From Polaribacter aestuariivivens (lineage in GTDB: Bacteria > Bacteroidota > Bacteroidia > Flavobacteriales > Flavobacteriaceae): a stretch of DNA of 64,000 nucleotides. The stretch is from NCBI RefSeq assembly GCF_005885675.1, contig NZ_VANR01000002.1, positions 248,001 through 312,000 on the forward strand. The letters run 5' to 3'. Made by a program: the position numbers and the translations under genes. Positions 33,158-41,449 of this stretch are shown here, piece by piece; position 1 is the stretch's first letter, and each line of letters opens with the position of its first letter. The notes beneath the pieces were generated by a model. That model was not told where the DNA came from. It saw nothing but the letters and a program-made list of their open reading frames with translations, and ran no database searches.

Positions 33158-36100
33158 ATGATTAAACTACCAAAACTATTACTTAATGTATGGAGTAAAA
33201 CAGGGAACAAAAACCGAATTGAACAATTAATAAAAGAACAAACAGACATAACCCCGATATTGGTTGATTCGAAAAGAGGAAGTGTAGTTTTGAGTTATAA
33301 TGAAGAAAATTATCTTTTTACTAGTAATAAAAATAATATTCCCGATGAGTATAACTATGTTTTACACACCAGTAGTAGTCCAACTTTAGAGGGGGTAACT
33401 TCTGGTTCAGTTAAAGTAAAAAAATGGTTAAAACATCCAGAAAACATATCGCACACTAATGATGAAATCATTAATTCTTGGAAAGGGAAATTTAATTTCA
33501 AAGAAGAAGATGTAAATAATGATATAAATGGTCTGAGAGTTCCGCAAATATCAGCTTTATATGCTAGTCTAAGTCATTTAAAAGTTTCTGATAAAAGTGG
33601 AGTTATTGTTATGCCAACTGGTACGGGAAAAACAGAAACAATGTTGTCATTATTAATAGCCAATGGATGCAAAAAAATAATAGTTACAGTTCCATCCGAT
33701 GCTTTGAGAACTCAAATATTTAATAAATTTCAAAGTTTAGGTTTATTAAAACAGTTTGGTATAATTGAAAAAAGTGTTTTGTACCCAAGAGTAGGTATTC
33801 TTCGGCAAAAGTTTTCAGATATTAATGAATTAGAAGAGTTCTTTGAGAATAGCAATGTTATAATCACATCAATGAATATTGTTGCTACAAGCCCAATCGA
33901 ACAACAAAACAAAATAGCAGAACTATGTTCTCATATTTTTATAGATGAAGCACATCATATAAAAGCAAAATCTTGGGATACTTTTAGGAAAAGATTTGAA
34001 GAACATAAAGTTTTAATGTTTACTGCAACTCCATTTCGAAATGACCAAAAAAGATTAGATGGAAAAATAATTTTTAATTTCCCTCTAGCAAAAGCACAAG
34101 AGCAGGGTTACTTTAAAAAAATAGACTTTATACCCGTTAGGGAATATGATTCTGAACAAGCGGACATATTAATAGCAGAAAAAGCTATTGAAAGGCTTAA
34201 ACTTGATATTAATAACGGTTATAATCATATATTGATGGCTAGATGTAGTACTAAATCTAGGGCGGAATCTATTTTTAAAATATATGAATCTCATTCTGAA
34301 TTAAACCCAGTCTTAATCCATTCAGATACAACGGATAAAAAGTCTGTGTTGGAAGATATTGTTTCAAAGAAACATCAAATAATAGTAGCTGTAGATATGT
34401 TAGGAGAAGGGTTTGATTTACCTGAACTAAAAGTTGCTGCTTTTCACGATATTAGAAAGAGTTTACCTATTACTTTACAGTTTGCAGGAAGGTTCACAAG
34501 AACTAAGTATGATGAAGAATTAGGTAATGCATCTTTTATTGCAAATTTAGCAGATATAAATGTTAAGAATGAATTGGCTGAACTCTATGCTCAAGATGCA
34601 GATTGGAATTTATTATTATCATCTTTAAGTACAGGAGAAATTGATGATGAAATTGCATATGAGGAATTTATATCTGGATTTAAGAACTTAGGCGATACAA
34701 CAATATCCTTACAAAATATAAAAACCCCATTAAGTGCCGTTGTATATAAAAATCATACTAATTCTTGGTTCCCAAATAATTTTAAAATTGGAATGCCTGA
34801 TTTTGATGAAAAAGATTATAGGTTTTCTGATATTAATAAAGACAAGAAAGTCTTAGTAATTGTTACAGCTCAAAAGAAAGACGTAGAATGGGGAAATTTT
34901 AAGGAAATTTATGAATTACAATGGAGTATTACTATTGTTTTTTGGGATTCTAAAAATAACTTATTATTCATCTATAGCTCTGATAAAAGTATGAGCAAGG
35001 ACTTAGCTGTAGCAATTATTGGAAAAGATGCAGAACAAATAAATGAAATAAACATTTTTAGAGCATTTCACGGTCTACAGAGGGTTTCATTACAAAACGT
35101 AGGTTTAAAGGAGTTTTTGGGGAAAAGTATTCGATTTAGAATGAGTGTAGGAACTGATGTAGAACAAGCTTTGAGTATAGCGGAAAAAGAAAGAGGGCAA
35201 AAAGCTTTTGTTTTTGGTGTAGGCTATGAAGATGGAGAAAAAATTTCACTTGGATGTTCTTATAAAGGTAGGATTTGGAGTAAACTAAAAGGTGGATTAA
35301 AAGAATATACTGAGTGGTGTACGGAGGTAGGAGCAAAACTAGTTAATGAGAAAATAGACCCTAATCAAGTTTTGAAAGAAACTCTTATGCCACAATCAAT
35401 ATCGAATAGACCTGTAGGTGTAATTCCTGTATGGGTTGATTGGGATGAAGAAATGTATAGTCATACAGAAACTAAATTCAAATTTGTTATTGGTGAAAAA
35501 AAATATGATTTATCAAATTGTGAATTACAAATTTTTAACCCAACTGAAGATGGAGGGTTATATTTTCAATTGGTAACAGTAGATAAAACTATTGACTTAG
35601 AAATTAAACTGAATGAAAAAACAGTTGAAGAATATGTAATATACGATTACGAGATAATAAAGATTTCAGCAGAAACAGTAATAGTTGAATATGGCAATAA
35701 CAGAGTTAATTTAAATAGCTTTTTATATAACTATGTTCCTACGATTTGGTTTGCAGATGGCTCAGCTCTTACAGGAAATTATTATGTACAATTAAGGCAA
35801 ATGATTAATCCTTTTTCTGCTGAGAAATTAATTCCTTGGGATTGGAAAGATATTGATATTAGTAAAGAAGCACAAGGAGTTGAACCAAAAATCACTAATT
35901 CTATACAATACAAGGTTATAGAAGATTTAAAGAGAGAAGATTTTGATATAATTTATGATGATGATTATTCAGGAGAAATAGCAGATGTTATAGCAATAAA
36001 ACAACATCCTGATAAAATTAAAGTTAATTTTTACCATTTAAAATATGCTAAAGATGGAAAAGTTAGTAACAGTATAGGGAATTTTTATGAAGTATGTGGT

Positions 36101-36409
36101 CAAGCGCAAAAGTCAATTCATTGGAAACATAAGAGTGGTACAGAATTCTTTGAACATCTCTTAAGAAGAGAAATTAAAAGAAAAAAAGACAAGAGTTGTT
36201 CTAGAATAGAAAAAGGCACTAGAAATGATTTAATAAAATTAATGTCAATAGCTAAAAAAAGAATATCTATGGATTTTGAAATTTTTATTGTTCAACCAAG
36301 CTTATCTAAATCATCTGCATCTGATAGTATTTTAACACTCTTAGGAGTAACTGAAAATTATATTAAAGAATTAGCAGATATTAATTTAAATGTAATTACT
36401 AGTAATTAA
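33158..36409 (+). CDS. SF2 helicase with C-terminal nuclease-like domain, probable anti-phage protein
   Basis: The 1083-residue protein has an N-terminal region of unknown fold (1-125), then a superfamily 2 motor: motif I PTGTGKT (153-159), II DEAH (263-266), III TAT (in FTATP, about 288-292), and later VDMLGEGFDLPEL and QFAGRFTRT as motifs V and VI. A large middle region is not recognised. Near 931-1000 a sequence with SGEIADVIAI followed by FYHLKYA and FYEVCGQAQKS resembles a PD-(D/E)XK nuclease core. Helicase-nuclease fusions of this kind act in phage defence. It is followed after 9 nt by an ATPase gene that overlaps an HNH gene, forming a three-gene operon. Confidence 0.85.
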   Translation: MIKLPKLLLNVWSKTGNKNRIEQLIKEQTDITPILVDSKRGSVVLSYNEENYLFTSNKNNIPDEYNYVLHTSSSPTLEGVTSGSVKVKKWLKHPENISHTNDEIINSWKGKFNFKEEDVNNDINGLRVPQISALYASLSHLKVSDKSGVIVMPTGTGKTETMLSLLIANGCKKIIVTVPSDALRTQIFNKFQSLGLLKQFGIIEKSVLYPRVGILRQKFSDINELEEFFENSNVIITSMNIVATSPIEQQNKIAELCSHIFIDEAHHIKAKSWDTFRKRFEEHKVLMFTATPFRNDQKRLDGKIIFNFPLAKAQEQGYFKKIDFIPVREYDSEQADILIAEKAIERLKLDINNGYNHILMARCSTKSRAESIFKIYESHSELNPVLIHSDTTDKKSVLEDIVSKKHQIIVAVDMLGEGFDLPELKVAAFHDIRKSLPITLQFAGRFTRTKYDEELGNASFIANLADINVKNELAELYAQDADWNLLLSSLSTGEIDDEIAYEEFISGFKNLGDTTISLQNIKTPLSAVVYKNHTNSWFPNNFKIGMPDFDEKDYRFSDINKDKKVLVIVTAQKKDVEWGNFKEIYELQWSITIVFWDSKNNLLFIYSSDKSMSKDLAVAIIGKDAEQINEINIFRAFHGLQRVSLQNVGLKEFLGKSIRFRMSVGTDVEQALSIAEKERGQKAFVFGVGYEDGEKISLGCSYKGRIWSKLKGGLKEYTEWCTEVGAKLVNEKIDPNQVLKETLMPQSISNRPVGVIPVWVDWDEEMYSHTETKFKFVIGEKKYDLSNCELQIFNPTEDGGLYFQLVTVDKTIDLEIKLNEKTVEEYVIYDYEIIKISAETVIVEYGNNRVNLNSFLYNYVPTIWFADGSALTGNYYVQLRQMINPFSAEKLIPWDWKDIDISKEAQGVEPKITNSIQYKVIEDLKREDFDIIYDDDYSGEIADVIAIKQHPDKIKVNFYHLKYAKDGKVSNSIGNFYEVCGQAQKSIHWKHKSGTEFFEHLLRREIKRKKDKSCSRIEKGTRNDLIKLMSIAKKRISMDFEIFIVQPSLSKSSASDSILTLLGVTENYIKELADINLNVITSN

Positions 36410-36418
36410 AATAAATGT

Positions 36419-38710
36419 ATGAATCAATTTAAACTCCTTTGCATCATTCCGTTAAATGGATGTGATGAAAAATTTCGTAAAAATTTAACTATTGGAGAAG
36501 CATACAAATTTAAAAGTGATTTTACTGTAGAGTTAGATGATGATAAACGTAAAATCATTAAGATTTCAAGAGAAAAAAAAGGAATTGAAAACTTATATCA
36601 TTTAAGTAACGGAATCTCTTTAGAAATTTCAGCTTTGGTTGGGTTAAATGGTTCAGGAAAAAGTGCTTTAATTGAGCTTTTATATTATTTAATATATACA
36701 ATGAGTTTATACAATAGTAAAAAACCTCTATTAACAGAGCATTCAAAACTTATAAGCCAACAGATTGAAAGAGCTCAGAAAGATTCTAAAAAGTTATATG
36801 ATTCAAAAAAGAAATTCAGATCAATCGAACTTTTTAAAGTTTTAAACGATCATAATTTAAACTTAAGTAAAAAAGAATTAGCAGGTATAACTAATGGTCA
36901 AACTTTAATAAAAAACATAATAAAGAAACGTTTAGAATTCCTATTAGGACAAGAGCAAGATGACTTAAAAAGTGAACGTTTTATTAAGGAAAATCTTTCT
37001 GCGGCTATAGTTTATGAAACATCAGGTAGCATTTATTCAGTAAGTTTTTCTAACAAAAAATTGAGCTGTTACAAATATGATTCTAATGGAAAACCAAAAA
37101 TTATAAAAGATTTCTTTTTTGATTCTTTTTTCTATTCTATTTGTCTTAATTATTCGCATCATTCACTAAACTCTAAAGTTATGGGTAATTGGATAAATAG
37201 TCTTTTTCATAAAAATGATGGATACGCTACACCTGTAGTTATTAATCCAATGAGGGATAATGGAAATTTTGATATTAATAGAGAGCTTCATTTGTCAAAT
37301 GAAAGGATTATGTCAAATTTTGCATTTGATGCAGTAAGAAATAAAAAAGTAAGATTATTAGATAAATATGAATTAAGGAAATTTCTATTCTCTGCCAAAA
37401 AAGATTTTACACTTATCAAATTAGCGGGATTTCAAGACAAGTTTGAACGCGAAAAATATTCGAATACAAAGTACTATGATGCTGATGATTTTGATAATCT
37501 TGAATCTGTTAAACTCGTTAGATCTATATTAGGAAAAGGATACTTGAGAGAATACTCCAATTATCAAGATTATGCACTTGGTTATCTAGAGAAAAAAATT
37601 AACAAAATTAAAAATAATTATTCTAGTCTATTTGATGATAAAAACTTCAATTTTAATTACAAAAAGTTTATTTCGTTTTTGAAAAATGACAAAAGTCATA
37701 TAACTAAAAAACTAAGACAAACGATTAACTTTTTAAGAGTATCGGATAATAAAGATTCTATATGGAATAAACCATTTCATTACTCCTACAACGAATTAAC
37801 TTTAGAGGAATTAAATTTATGGTTAGCTGAATGCGACAAAGATTTTAAAAATCTTACCCCATCTTCTTTAATGGATTATGCGCTACCAGGATTTTTCAAT
37901 ATTGACTTTGAAATATCAACTAGCGATAATAAACTCGTTAAGTTAAGTAATTTAAGTTCAGGTGAACAACAAATGATATTTAACATTAACACAATAAGCT
38001 ATCATCTGTATAATTTACAATCAGTGCATTTTACGGATGAAGATACAGAAGTAATAAGATTGCCATATAAAAATGTGGCAATCATATTGGATGAAATAGA
38101 GATATACTATCATCCTGATATGCAAAGAGAGTTAAGCCTTAACATCATTGAAGCTTTGGAAAAAGTAAAAAACACAAATGATATAGGTATAGAGTCTATC
38201 CATATTATATATTTAACTCACTCTCCTTTCATCCTTTCAGATATACCTTCATCAAATATATTAAGGCTTAATAATGGCCAAATTAAAGAACTTGAACAAC
38301 AAACTTTTGGTGCCAATATTCACGACTTATTAGCAAATGATTTTTTCTTAGAAAAGGGGTTTATGGGTGAATTTGCTAAAAATGAAATAAATAAAGTAAT
38401 TGAATCATTAAATTTTAAACGTCTAAATAATTTAAAAGATGAAAAACAGAAGCTAATTAACAAAACAATAGATACAGATAAAAGATTAATACTTGAAAAT
38501 GAAATTATTAAAATTGAAAATAAATTAAATAATATAGCAACACCAAGTAAAAAGTATGATGAGACATATTGCAAAAAATTAATTGAATTAGTAGGAGAAC
38601 CAATACTATATATGAGTTTAATGGAGCTATATACAGAGGTTTTTCAATCTAAAAAAGAAGAGTTTATTCAGTCTCAAATAGATAGGTTAGAAAAATTAAA
38701 AAAATTATGA
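36419..38710 (+). CDS. PtuA-like AAA/ABC-type ATPase
   Basis: The 763-residue protein has a split ABC/SMC-like ATPase: Walker A GLNGSGKS (about 74-81), the signature LSSGEQQ (about 511), Walker B IILDEIE (about 556) and the switch His in LTHSPF (about 600). The insert between them is largely helical. The C-terminal part (620-763) is charged and probably coiled coil. This architecture with an HNH gene immediately downstream fits the PtuA subunit of Septu-type defence; PtuA-PtuB form a nuclease complex held inactive by ATP. The 3' end overlaps the HNH gene by 4 nt (ATGA), which implies translational coupling. Confidence 0.85.
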   Translation: MNQFKLLCIIPLNGCDEKFRKNLTIGEAYKFKSDFTVELDDDKRKIIKISREKKGIENLYHLSNGISLEISALVGLNGSGKSALIELLYYLIYTMSLYNSKKPLLTEHSKLISQQIERAQKDSKKLYDSKKKFRSIELFKVLNDHNLNLSKKELAGITNGQTLIKNIIKKRLEFLLGQEQDDLKSERFIKENLSAAIVYETSGSIYSVSFSNKKLSCYKYDSNGKPKIIKDFFFDSFFYSICLNYSHHSLNSKVMGNWINSLFHKNDGYATPVVINPMRDNGNFDINRELHLSNERIMSNFAFDAVRNKKVRLLDKYELRKFLFSAKKDFTLIKLAGFQDKFEREKYSNTKYYDADDFDNLESVKLVRSILGKGYLREYSNYQDYALGYLEKKINKIKNNYSSLFDDKNFNFNYKKFISFLKNDKSHITKKLRQTINFLRVSDNKDSIWNKPFHYSYNELTLEELNLWLAECDKDFKNLTPSSLMDYALPGFFNIDFEISTSDNKLVKLSNLSSGEQQMIFNINTISYHLYNLQSVHFTDEDTEVIRLPYKNVAIILDEIEIYYHPDMQRELSLNIIEALEKVKNTNDIGIESIHIIYLTHSPFILSDIPSSNILRLNNGQIKELEQQTFGANIHDLLANDFFLEKGFMGEFAKNEINKVIESLNFKRLNNLKDEKQKLINKTIDTDKRLILENEIIKIENKLNNIATPSKKYDETYCKKLIELVGEPILYMSLMELYTEVFQSKKEEFIQSQIDRLEKLKKL

Positions 38711-39678
38711 TTGCTATTCATCAAAATAAAGTAAAAGTAGTTCAATCCTCTTTCAGTTCCGAAATTGAAAACCAAAGAGAAAAAGCACTTAAAAAATTAA
38801 AAGATATTACTAAAAATCAATTTAATAGGGTTGAAAAGGATTATCTAATCAGTGTAATAAATCTTTTTGAAGAAAGTTCTCCCGTTAAAATTATTGAAGC
38901 TACACCAAATGAGATTATTACTCAAATAGCAAATATTGGGATTATACCTCCAAATTCAAGGTTTTATAAGAATGGTAGAGCCAAAAAAACTTTGAAATCA
39001 TTTATTTTAGAAGCTCTAAATTATACAAGTTTAAGAAGTTCATTTTATCCTAATTATTTTAGAAAAATTGGTGTTAAAACTTGTGTTTACTGCAATTCAT
39101 CACTAACAATTACAGCAAAAAAAACATCTAATAATGGTTATTCTGCTAAATTTGATGTAGATCATTATCATTCAAAAGATAAATACCCCTTTCTAAGTAT
39201 TTCTTTATTTAATTTATACCCAGCTTGTGCATCTTGTAATAGAGCTAAAAAAAATGATGAAATTGAATTTGAATTATATACAGAACTAGGGGCTAAAACT
39301 CTTAAGTCAGAATATAAATTTAAATTACATCCATATTCTAAAGCAAAATATTTAACTACAAAAGATTCTAAAAATATAGAATTCACTTTTGAAGAGCCCA
39401 TATATGCAAATCCAAATGCTAAAACATTCAAAGATGTATTTCATATAGAGGGAATATATCAAACACAAAATGATTTAATAGAGGAATTGATTATTAAAAG
39501 CCAGATATACAATAAATCTTATTTAAAAGCTTTAAAATCAAATTTTTCTAAATTGTCTTTACACCCAGAACTATTTAAAAGAACTTTAATTGGTAATTAT
39601 GTGGAAGATAAAAATATACACAAAAGACCTATGAGTAAATTAGTAATGGATATAGCAAAAGACCTTGATTTAATTTGA
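38707..39678 (+). CDS. PtuB-like HNH endonuclease
   Basis: The 323-residue protein has an HNH/zinc-finger core at about 127-180: CVYCNSS, then the catalytic DVDHYHSKDKYP, then FNLYPACASCNRAKKN. The two Cys pairs bind zinc, and the His after Asp is the general base. The N-terminal 100 residues are helical and basic. Order, overlap and size match PtuB of Septu systems. It has no promoter of its own. The stop is 10 nt from that of the convergent small gene, with no terminator between them. Confidence 0.88.
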   Translation: MIAIHQNKVKVVQSSFSSEIENQREKALKKLKDITKNQFNRVEKDYLISVINLFEESSPVKIIEATPNEIITQIANIGIIPPNSRFYKNGRAKKTLKSFILEALNYTSLRSSFYPNYFRKIGVKTCVYCNSSLTITAKKTSNNGYSAKFDVDHYHSKDKYPFLSISLFNLYPACASCNRAKKNDEIEFELYTELGAKTLKSEYKFKLHPYSKAKYLTTKDSKNIEFTFEEPIYANPNAKTFKDVFHIEGIYQTQNDLIEELIIKSQIYNKSYLKALKSNFSKLSLHPELFKRTLIGNYVEDKNIHKRPMSKLVMDIAKDLDLI

Positions 39679-39688
39679 ATAAATTATA

Positions 39689-39874
39689 TTATTTACCATA
39701 ATTAACACGTTTCTTAAAATCAATTACTTCGTCCTTTAATTTCTTATTGGCATTTTCAATTAATTCGTTTTGAAGTTTCATAATGCGTAAGAGGTCGTGA
39801 ATGGCATTTAAGTTATCAAGTTGTGTATAAACTATCTCTTCTAATTGTGCTTTTGTATATCTTGAACTTGGCAT
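39689..39874 (-). CDS. Small coiled-coil protein of unknown function (61 aa)
   Basis: A 61-residue peptide beginning MPSSRYTKAQLEEIVYTQLD, followed by a long amphipathic helix (LRIMKLQNELIENANKKLKD). It contains no cysteines or membrane segment. It is a convincing gene because it has its own -7 box (39913-39920) about 39 nt upstream, and it is divergent from the XRE gene. Possible roles are an adaptor, antitoxin or DNA-binding partner of the defence operon, but I do not recognise the family. Confidence 0.65.
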   Translation of the reverse strand: MPSSRYTKAQLEEIVYTQLDNLNAIHDLLRIMKLQNELIENANKKLKDEVIDFKKRVNYGK

Positions 39875-39895
39875 TGTTCTTGTTTTAAGATTAAA

Positions 39896-39967
39896 TATTC
39901 CGATTATCAGAACAAATATACATTATTTCGGACAAAATAAAAATAAATAGTTTATAAAATCGGAATA
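39896..39967. promoter_or_regulatory. Inverted repeat in the divergent promoter region
   Basis: TATTCCGATT (39896-39905) and AATCGGAATA (39958-39967) are perfect 10-bp complements. The left arm lies just downstream of the leftward -7 box; the right arm lies near the -33 position of the rightward promoter. It is the natural candidate operator of the XRE protein. Confidence 0.6.
39913..39920 (-). promoter_or_regulatory. -7 box of the small divergent gene
   Basis: TATATTTG on the minus strand, about 39 nt before the ATG at 39874. Confidence 0.6.
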
Positions 39968-40011
39968 CTTTATCTTAATATGTAAATTTATGTTCTTAAA
40001 ATCAGATAATA

Positions 40012-40233
40012 ATGACCGAATTAGGATTGTTCCTATCAAGAAAATCAGTTAATCGTTCCGATGTTTCAAGGAAAACAGGAATAAGTAAAACTAGACTTAG
40101 TGAATTAGCCAATAATGAGCGCACTAAGCTTAGAGCTGATGAATTATATCTAATTGCTTTAGCAATTGATGTAGACCCTTGCGAAGTATTTAAGCAAGTC
40201 TGCAAAGACCTTAAATTAAAAGAAGAAAACTAA
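40012..40233 (+). CDS. Small XRE-family repressor (73 aa)
   Basis: An almost minimal Cro/CI-type helix-turn-helix: RSDVSRKTGISKTRLSELAN spans helices 2 and 3, followed by a helical region typical of the family (ELYLIALAIDVDPCEVFKQV). It is translationally coupled to the next gene (TAATG overlap). The inverted repeat upstream suggests autoregulation together with the divergent small gene. The likely role is to silence or tune the defence cassette. Confidence 0.85.
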   Translation: MTELGLFLSRKSVNRSDVSRKTGISKTRLSELANNERTKLRADELYLIALAIDVDPCEVFKQVCKDLKLKEEN

Positions 40234-40649
40234 TGTCTTCTTTAAGTATAGAATTCCTAAAATCAGAATTACAAAACAATCACTTAGAAATAACTGCCAA
40301 AACCGATGGGAGGGAAGGAGTTGATTTTTTAATAGGCAACCACCAGATTTATGTACAATCACTAGATTTAGATACTGTAAAACAAAGTATTAAAATACCA
40401 AAACAAAATTTAGGAGTGCTAAACGATAACTTGTTTATTGCTTTAGTTTTAATCATAGAAAATGAACCTAGAATCGTTTATTTAATTCCATCCAAAGATT
40501 TACAAGATTCCAATAACAATTTCTTTGTAAATAACGAAGTAAGTTTAATGCCCAGTTTATCTAATTGGGAAATTAAAATATCAAGTAAATCTATTGAAGA
40601 ATTAGAAAAGTACACTTTAAAGAATATGATTGATAAACTAAAAGTTTAG
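40233..40649 (+). CDS. Unknown 138-aa protein coupled to the XRE regulator
   Basis: The protein has alternating strands and helices: an N-terminal helix (SIEFLKSELQNN), a strand block with DGREGVDFLIGNHQIYVQSLDLD, and IVYLIPSKDL further on. The layout of an Asp in a strand followed by an exposed strand recalls the restriction-endonuclease-like fold, but the expected catalytic Lys is Gln here, so any nuclease would be inactive. The C-terminus is a basic helix. It overlaps the XRE stop by 1 nt and ends 4 nt before the tail repeat. I do not recognise a named family. Confidence 0.7.
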   Translation: MSSLSIEFLKSELQNNHLEITAKTDGREGVDFLIGNHQIYVQSLDLDTVKQSIKIPKQNLGVLNDNLFIALVLIIENEPRIVYLIPSKDLQDSNNNFFVNNEVSLMPSLSNWEIKISSKSIEELEKYTLKNMIDKLKV

Positions 40650-40653
40650 TTTT

Positions 40654-41373
40654 ATAATATTATGTAAAATAGAGCGTACGTTTTTACCCAGATGAAGAGA
40701 TGGCAAAACGGCCTCAGAAAACTTTGGTCAAAACAATAGGCGAAAGAGCGTATATATTTTAGAGGACTAGCAATACATATTCTTAATAATAACAAGGTTT
40801 AAAGTTAGTTCATAGCAATCTTAAAGAGTTACAATGTTTTCTAAAATATAGCGATTAAGCCGTGATTGTTTCCAAAGTTTTATGCAGCCTTGATTTTTTT
40901 GTTTCTTTTTTTATCAAGAAAAAAAGATATGCAAACACTTGAAAATTTTAAACAAATGCACAATTTGAGCAAGTGTATAAAATTTTATGCCTGGACAATG
41001 CGCTGGAAAAATTTTATTCTCTTGCGGCTAGTTAGCGAGAATTGCTTAGAAAAAAATCTTGCGGACATTTTATCGAATACGCGAATTTTAAATAAGAAGC
41101 AAAAGCTAGCTTTTTTTGGTGGTGGCAAGCGATGGATAATTGTGTTTAAAAAAATTACTGCGACAGCATAATTATTTTTAAAAAGCAATCGAGCGTTTGC
41201 GAGCGGCAATTTTACATAACGGCTAATTATAGTACAATCAGACGAAATTTTCAATTTAGTACAAAAGCCAAGAGCCAAATGTTTAATGACCCCCAGACGG
41301 AAGTTTATTGTATAGACTGCATATTCTGGGATATTTTACATAATATGGAATTATAGCTTACAAATGGCATAAC
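40654..41373 (+). repeat. Non-coding tail repeat, copy 2
   Basis: Homologous to 32122-32669 with the same end landmark (AATTATAGCTTACAAATG) but with an extra block at about 41160-41340. Frames within it, including a 101-codon one at 40866-41171, are not shared with copy 1. It fills the gene-free stretch 40650-41449 together with site C. Confidence 0.75.
41214..41237 (-). repeat. Inverted orphan arm of the attC-like core
   Basis: ACATAACGGCTAATTATAGT followed by ACAA is the reverse complement of the right arm of sites A and B (ATTGTACTATAAT ... GTTATGT), with no CT bulge. It has no nearby partner other than site C. Confidence 0.5.
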
Positions 41374-41422
41374 AACAAGATATAATCAAAATATGATATT
41401 TGTACTATAATTTACATTATGT
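41338..41422 (+). mobile_element. attC-like hairpin site C (right border of cassette 2)
   Basis: Outer arms ACATAAT (41338-41344) and ATTATGT (41416-41422) are perfect complements. Inner left arm AATTATAGCTTACAAAT (41349-41365) pairs with ATTTGTACTATAATT (41398-41412) as a 15-bp stem with a 2-nt CT bulge on the left arm. The loop is 32 nt; total length 85 bp. This is the best-formed of the three sites. Confidence 0.55.
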
Positions 41423-41449
41423 TAAATAGGTTATTTTAAAACCTCACCA

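Noticed and set aside
39896-39967. Small CRISPR-like repeat
   Set aside because: Only a single inverted pair is present, with no regularly spaced direct repeats; no CRISPR array exists anywhere in the window.
40866-41171. 101-codon frame in tail copy 2, and the opposite 97-codon frame at 40985-41278
   Set aside because: Not shared with copy 1 and without promoter or recognisable motif; treated as part of a non-coding repeat.
28833-41422. Calling the array a canonical integron
   Set aside because: No integrase, attI or Pc promoter is in the window, the outer arms deviate by one base from the consensus, and cassettes are much larger than usual. Only 'attC-like' is justified.
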